DNA of 64,000 bases from NCBI GenBank assembly GCA_033220425.1, contig CM065648.1, positions 3,472,001 through 3,536,000 on the forward strand, written 5' to 3'. The notes under the pieces were generated by a model, which was not told where the DNA came from, ran no database searches, and saw only the letters and a list, made by a program, of their open reading frames with translations. A program made the position numbers and the translations under genes. Source of the stretch: Lepraria neglecta (lineage: Eukaryota > Ascomycota > Lecanoromycetes > Lecanorales > Stereocaulaceae). Below are positions 57,752-64,000 of the stretch, in pieces (within the stretch, counting starts at the first letter, position 1; each line of letters starts with the position of its first letter).

Positions 57752-59666
57752 GAGACATGTGTGGGCCGAAGAGGATTATGCGTGCACTGATAACGTACGT
57801 GTCGGCGGCTTATGACAAAGTTATGCACTGGGCGACAGCGATCCTTCCTTTATGTCAAATTCTCTTGTCCATGTTTATGATGCACAGATTCATGTCTCGA
57901 AGGCTTTTTTACACTTTAGCATTTTAGGAGCTTGAAGCTCTAATGACATACGGTATTTCATCAATTGTTCGACCGACGCGCTAAAACGCGAAAAGCACGC
58001 GTGCAATCAAGCTAATCCAAATTGAGATTGATGAGTGCTACTTCGTGAAGAGAACTCGAGCGAGCGAAGATAGCAAATGGCAATAGACTGAGAAAGAGGA
58101 GCTGTAAATGGGTCGTATTGCTAGAACGAAGAGCTGGCTCTCTAGTAGAAAATCTCAGAGCTCGAAGCTTGGAAATGGTATATCTTTAACACGAGGAGGA
58201 GCTGGGATCCTGACAATAATCTTTTGCGAGGAACTGGTTTCTGATGATAAAGGCATAGTAGAGAGCTATATACTGAGAACAATGGCACACACAGGAGCTA
58301 CAAAGTGCAAAACCTTAGGGCTTCCGGCACATCCCCCATGCCATCCTGCCTTGTATGCATCCCCTTCCCAGTCCACTGCCGGCACAGTCGATGCCTAGCA
58401 TCAGGGTTCCCATATTGTAACTGCCTCAGACAAAATCTTCGCAAATGGCCCGAGAGCTCCCATGAGTCGTATCAATCTGCCAATTTGCATTGTTTGGTCT
58501 AACGGGAGGGTCGTTTTGGAAAAAAGCGCTGGTTGCATGAACATACCGCCTCTATGTCATCCACCACTGATCTGAATCTTGCATCAAAAAACCCGCCCGC
58601 CCGAGTCAAAATCCTTACAAAGGCTAGACATCGATCGGCTCAAAAAGAAAATTCTCCGCCGGGACGCTCGAGGTAGTCTCTGCAATGTTTCCATGATGTC
58701 GAGAAAACATCTCCACTAGTCGTCCCCATTCATATAAATAGAAGAAAATGCTGGCATTGGCTGGTAGGCTGGAATACTCTCATGAGTTACACACACGTTG
58801 GCGACTGGAAGCTGGATACTTCCAATATTATTTTCCAGATATCTTCTCGTTATTCCAATATCATTCCGAAGCTTTTGTATCTCGGTCAGTTCTGTTGAGC
58901 TACTCTAGCGGCAGATTGTGACACTAATAGGCTTTGCTAGACAGAGTTTGACAGCAGCTGAGAGAAAATGATAATTTGGTAAGTGTCTTCCGGTTTTTGC
59001 CAGACAATGGCCCTCCAAGGAGACTTGGCTATCCCAGACTTCCCCGATGATTCCCCTTGTTAGGCTAGATGATTGTAAAAGCGCAACAGAGCAGATGATT
59101 CGTGAAAATTGAAACACCCATTTTTTCTATTCCAGTTCAATGGAAACAGTTGAACGTGCAAAGTCTGGATGAAGTAGCGGAATTTTTTGAACAGGCTGGC
59201 GCGAAGCATTCGGCTGAGCTGGAGGAGGTAAAGAAACATGCTTAATTCATCGAGACAGAGCCAGTACGGCAGAGCAGGTGTACGAGGGGGGAATATGCAT
59301 AGAGAGAAAGAGAAGAGATGAGGGTGAGAGAACGAATGATTGATTTCCCACTGTTGTCAATGGACAGCTGCTGCGTACCCGGTGTCTGCGAATCGACTGG
59401 CGTGCAGCCCACAATGCTTCTGCTCAAACTGCCTCACAGAACTCAGCAAAGTCTTCCGCTGGCTCTTCTTCCTCTGTACCGGGCCTGCCTCTGTATCCTC
59501 TCCTACAACTTGGGTTGAAGGCATGGAGCTCGTAAGGCCACACGGTAGTACCCAAAGCGCGGGAAAGTGCCATAAAGTCTTCTCTCGTCACCATATTTTG
59601 TTCTTGGTAACAGCGACCAGCACAGACCGGTGCTGCTCAATTGCGTCTTATCACATCCCCTTCGCC
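57752..59666. other. Intergenic, 1.9 kb, no supported gene
   Basis: Between the 3' ends of the Whi5-like and Dam1 genes. The frames present are short and low in protein-like content. I see nothing structured apart from modest AT-rich runs. Confidence 0.55.
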
Positions 59667-60363
59667 TCATCTCACACCCCTCGGCCTCCCTCTTGCAATA
59701 CCGCTCCCCTTATTTCCTCTCACACTACCACGCGCGGCTCCACCTCTTCCGCCTATACCACCTCTTGACGGAACCTCTCCGCCTCCACGCTTGTTGAGCC
59801 CAGAGCTCGGACGCGCCGCAGGCGCAGGTGTTGCGAATTTGGTAGGAGCCCGAGAAGATGGCGGATTGTCTACGAAGGAGGTATCCGTCGTCATGAACGT
59901 CTCTTCACCAAAGTCGGGCCGGGAGCTGTGATCTATAGGCTGGCTGTGCTCTTCGTTCTGTTTGGCACGTTTGAAGGATTCTGGTATGGGGGCCTGTTGA
60001 GACCTTTTAGTGCCATGTTATCATCAAGGAGACTGAGCGACGTACCTCAGGAAAATCAACGCAGAAAGCATTCATATTCATGCCATATAGAAAACTTGCA
60101 AAGCTTTCATTAAATCTGCTCAAGCTCTCGTGCATCAACTGCAAATGCATGAAATTGGCTTCCAGATCAGCCATTGAATCTGATAGTTCTGCGAAAGCAG
60201 GCTCAAGGAACTCTAGCGGGAATGCTGAGGAACCAGATTTGGGAGTGAAGGTCTGACTGTCGCGGAGAGAGGTACGCGAGCTCGGTCGAAGAGGGGTTAA
60301 GGGGCGCGATGGGGGTTTGGTGCGAGTTTGAGAGTTGGAGCGTGTTGGGTTGGGGAGATCCAT
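59667..60363 (-). CDS. DAM1: DASH complex subunit Dam1
   Basis: Kinetochore protein; the DASH/Dam1 ring couples kinetochores to microtubule plus ends. Exons 60363-60046 and 59993-59667 give 214 aa. The Dam1 core spans about residues 52-106: FAELSDSMADLEANFMHLQL...FNESFASFLYGMNMNAFCVDFPE, nearly the family consensus. The intron sits right after FPE and rejoins at APIPESFKRAK. The C-terminus (about 160-214) is Gly/Arg-rich with RGG-type repeats. The N-terminus is Arg/Ser/Thr-rich with TP/SP sites, in keeping with Aurora/CDK regulation. The start is the ATG at 60363; the longer open frame upstream is not protein-like. Confidence 0.95.
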
Positions 60364-60890
60364 GATGGTAAAGCACAACTGCAATCGAGTGTTGTTAACA
60401 AAGTAGCATATGCGCCGATAATATCTGTGTCTTCTCACTGGAGATTGAGTTCAATGTTGTTGTGCTGAGAAAGCAACCACTCGAGCGTCTCGGGCCCGAT
60501 CTCGGGCCAGATCTTGGAACTAGACCTAAAACGAATTCGGCCTTGAGAAAAGACCCATAGTCGCGTGCAGAAGCTGGAAGGGACAAGTGATCAATCCTGT
60601 CAATGCTAAAAGTAAACAGTCAATGTGTGCTAAGTGTGCTCTGGTCTACGGTAGGGTAAACTTTATGCACACAAAGCGATGTTTCCCCAGGAAATGCCGG
60701 ATGTTATCGGGCAAACAAGGTGCCGAACCCCGGTAAGGCCGCGCGAGATGACGCTTCTAGAGGAGCTGAGATGTTATGAACGAATTGGGCTGACAAACGT
60801 ACTGCTCATCTCCATTGCTATCCGCATGCTATTATATCTGACAAGGCCTGAGTCGCCAATGGCACTTCGTTCATTGTCAGGATCCAATAT
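60364..60890. promoter_or_regulatory. Divergent promoter interval, DAM1 / Csr1-like
   Basis: 527 bp between divergent starts, no credible ORF. Expected to contain both promoters. Confidence 0.5.
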
Positions 60891-62803
<1,913 letters not shown>

Positions 62804-63016
62804 ATGGACCTGAGCCTTGGTTGAGTGGTTAAGCAAGCTCCTTGCGTTCCGAAATGTGTTAAAATTAACGGAATTGATGGCAATGGATTGAAATATACTG
62901 TAATGCTGGCATGAAATCATGAATCTTCTCGTTATGCCTGGATTGACATTGTACATATTTCTCTATTTCCGGCTTCGTTCTCTAATGGCATTTGCATTTC
63001 CGGCACAACTTCCTAC
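62804..63016. terminator. Convergent 3' interval, Csr1-like / HINT
   Basis: 213 bp between two convergent stop codons; it must contain both polyadenylation regions. AT-rich, without a further gene. Confidence 0.5.
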
Positions 63017-63750
63017 CTAAATCTTCGCCTTGACATCATTGAAATACTCCTTCAACTTCTCCATATCCGCTTTCTTCGCCGGCCACGAAATCCCAAGACC
63101 CTGCTCCTGGTCTGGCTTCGGGATCTGAGATCCATTAGACATGACCCAAATGATTACAATCCCTGTACGGAAAAGATACATACCACGTGAAAGTGAACCT
63201 GAAATCATGAACGTCAGTACATGCAATCAATTGCACATCAGTAAATTGGGGAGGCGAAGGGGACCCTACATGATCAACCACCTGATGAGCAAGCCTCCCA
63301 TTATTCTGTAGGATATTGTAATTCTCTCCACCCATCGCCTTCGCTAGCTTCTTGGCTACGGGCTATACAGCACTGCATATCAGCTTGCTGTTGTTCAAGT
63401 CTATTGAAGGATCAGGAGAGGAGAAAATTTAGCGATCTATACCATCAATTCCTCCAACTGATCGTCGGGAATATCAGTGAGCTTGGCTCCATGGTGTTTG
63501 GGAATCACGAGCTGCATGTAGAGCAGGTATCAGTCTCAGCTCAACTCAGATTAAGACAGGGAAAAGACCCACTGCATGGCCCTGGCTCAATGGTTCTATG
63601 TCCAAGAAGGCAAAGACCCGTTCTGACTCGTAGAGCTTGAAGGACGGGATAGCGCCTACATTCGGGTCATTACTAGAGTTCATGGGGTCGATTGGTATGC
63701 TGAAGGAGTGACCCACCCTTAATGATCTTGCAAAAGATACAATCCACCAT
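63017..63750 (-). CDS. HIT-family nucleotide hydrolase, HINT/Hnt1 type
   Basis: Adenosine 5'-monophosphoramidase-type purine nucleotide hydrolase. Exons 63750-63717, 63655-63573, 63511-63443, 63362-63270, 63198-63184 and 63124-63017 give 133 aa, the usual HINT length. It starts MVDCIFCKIIKG and continues AIPSFKLYESERVFAFLDIEP, ILQNNGRLAHQVVDH. The HIT triad is HVHFHVI (H93, H95, H97; H95 is the expected nucleophile), spread over three exons: the 15-nt exon 63198-63184 encodes just VHFHV. An in-frame ATG four codons upstream (63762) is an alternative start. Confidence 0.95.
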
Positions 63751-64000
63751 TTTACTGGTCATTAATGTGTTTGGTGGGTGAGGAAAGTGGGGGTTTTGAT
63801 AGTGGGGGACTTGGGAGTAAAGCAGAAAATTGACACTTCCGCTCGCCCCGCATCCTATCACTGCAAGGCTGAAAGGTGCATTATCCGAGCATCACCACTT
63901 CTTTATGATTGGTCTAATTTACGAAAATGTTTGACTCGGTCTGGGATTACTGCCTATCTCAGGATCAAGCAACTGGGCTTTTCGTATAGCACCAAAACTT
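63751..64000. promoter_or_regulatory. 5' flank of the HINT gene
   Basis: 250 bp to the window edge with no recognisable gene; presumed HINT promoter. Confidence 0.4.

Noticed and set aside
62811-62860. tRNA-like GAGTGGTTAAGC sequence
   Set aside because: Looks like a D-arm only; no acceptor stem, anticodon arm or T-arm can be folded around it.

Overview
The window is nuclear DNA of a filamentous ascomycete (Pezizomycotina). The right part has short GT-AG introns and recognisable fungal genes: mitochondrial aconitase, a CP2/Grainyhead factor, the DASH subunit Dam1 and a Csr1-like Sec14 protein. The left part is TA-rich, full of in-frame stops and poor in CpA/TpG while CpG survives, the footprint of RIP (repeat-induced point mutation). 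I cannot name the species; Leotiomycetes is only a guess.

Positions 1-36209 are a stack of two Ty3/Gypsy chromovirus families, all inactivated. Family E1 has LTRs of about 452 bp (TGTAAT...CTTACA), gag-pol with a C-terminal chromodomain-like end, and a long antisense low-complexity region before the 3' LTR. Family E2 has LTRs of 410-510 bp (TGTTA...TAACA), a CCHC gag, protease, RT, RNase H, integrase and chromodomain. Target-site duplications (TSDs) and interrupted reading frames give the order of events. The oldest is a deleted minus-strand E2 copy (E2-4) whose 5' LTR abuts unique DNA at 36209/36210. E2-2 (14662-35826) lies in its 5' LTR. E1-C (18390-32801, TSD ATATT) lies in E2-2, and E2-3 (21113-27653, TSD TACTT) lies in E1-C. 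E1-B (9375-14248, TSD GCGAT) and E2-1 (ending at 9245) lie in the 3' LTR of E2-4. E1-A and a solo E1 LTR (3055-3506, TSD AGTAT) lie in E2-1.

Positions 36210-64000 are gene-dense with normal composition. After a minisatellite come aconitase (+), a 2.1-kb insertion that carries a gene (40447-42550), an oxysterol-binding protein (-), a MITE-like element, a CP2/Grainyhead factor (+), a metallopeptidase-jacalin protein (-), a Whi5/Nrm1-like protein (+), Dam1 (-), a Csr1-like Sec14 protein (+) and a HINT-type HIT protein (-). They are single genes with their own promoters. Three pairs are divergent across shared promoter intervals or nearly so, and Csr1-like/HINT is convergent. I built exon models by hand from splice signals and family conservation.

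The most unusual feature is 40447-42550. Two direct repeats of 113-116 bp, each with TGTTA...TAACA ends, bracket an intact 396-codon gene of unknown function, and the whole is flanked by a perfect 5-bp duplication GAATA. It has LTR-retrotransposon architecture without gag or pol and looks like a miniature, gene-carrying LTR element (TRIM-like).
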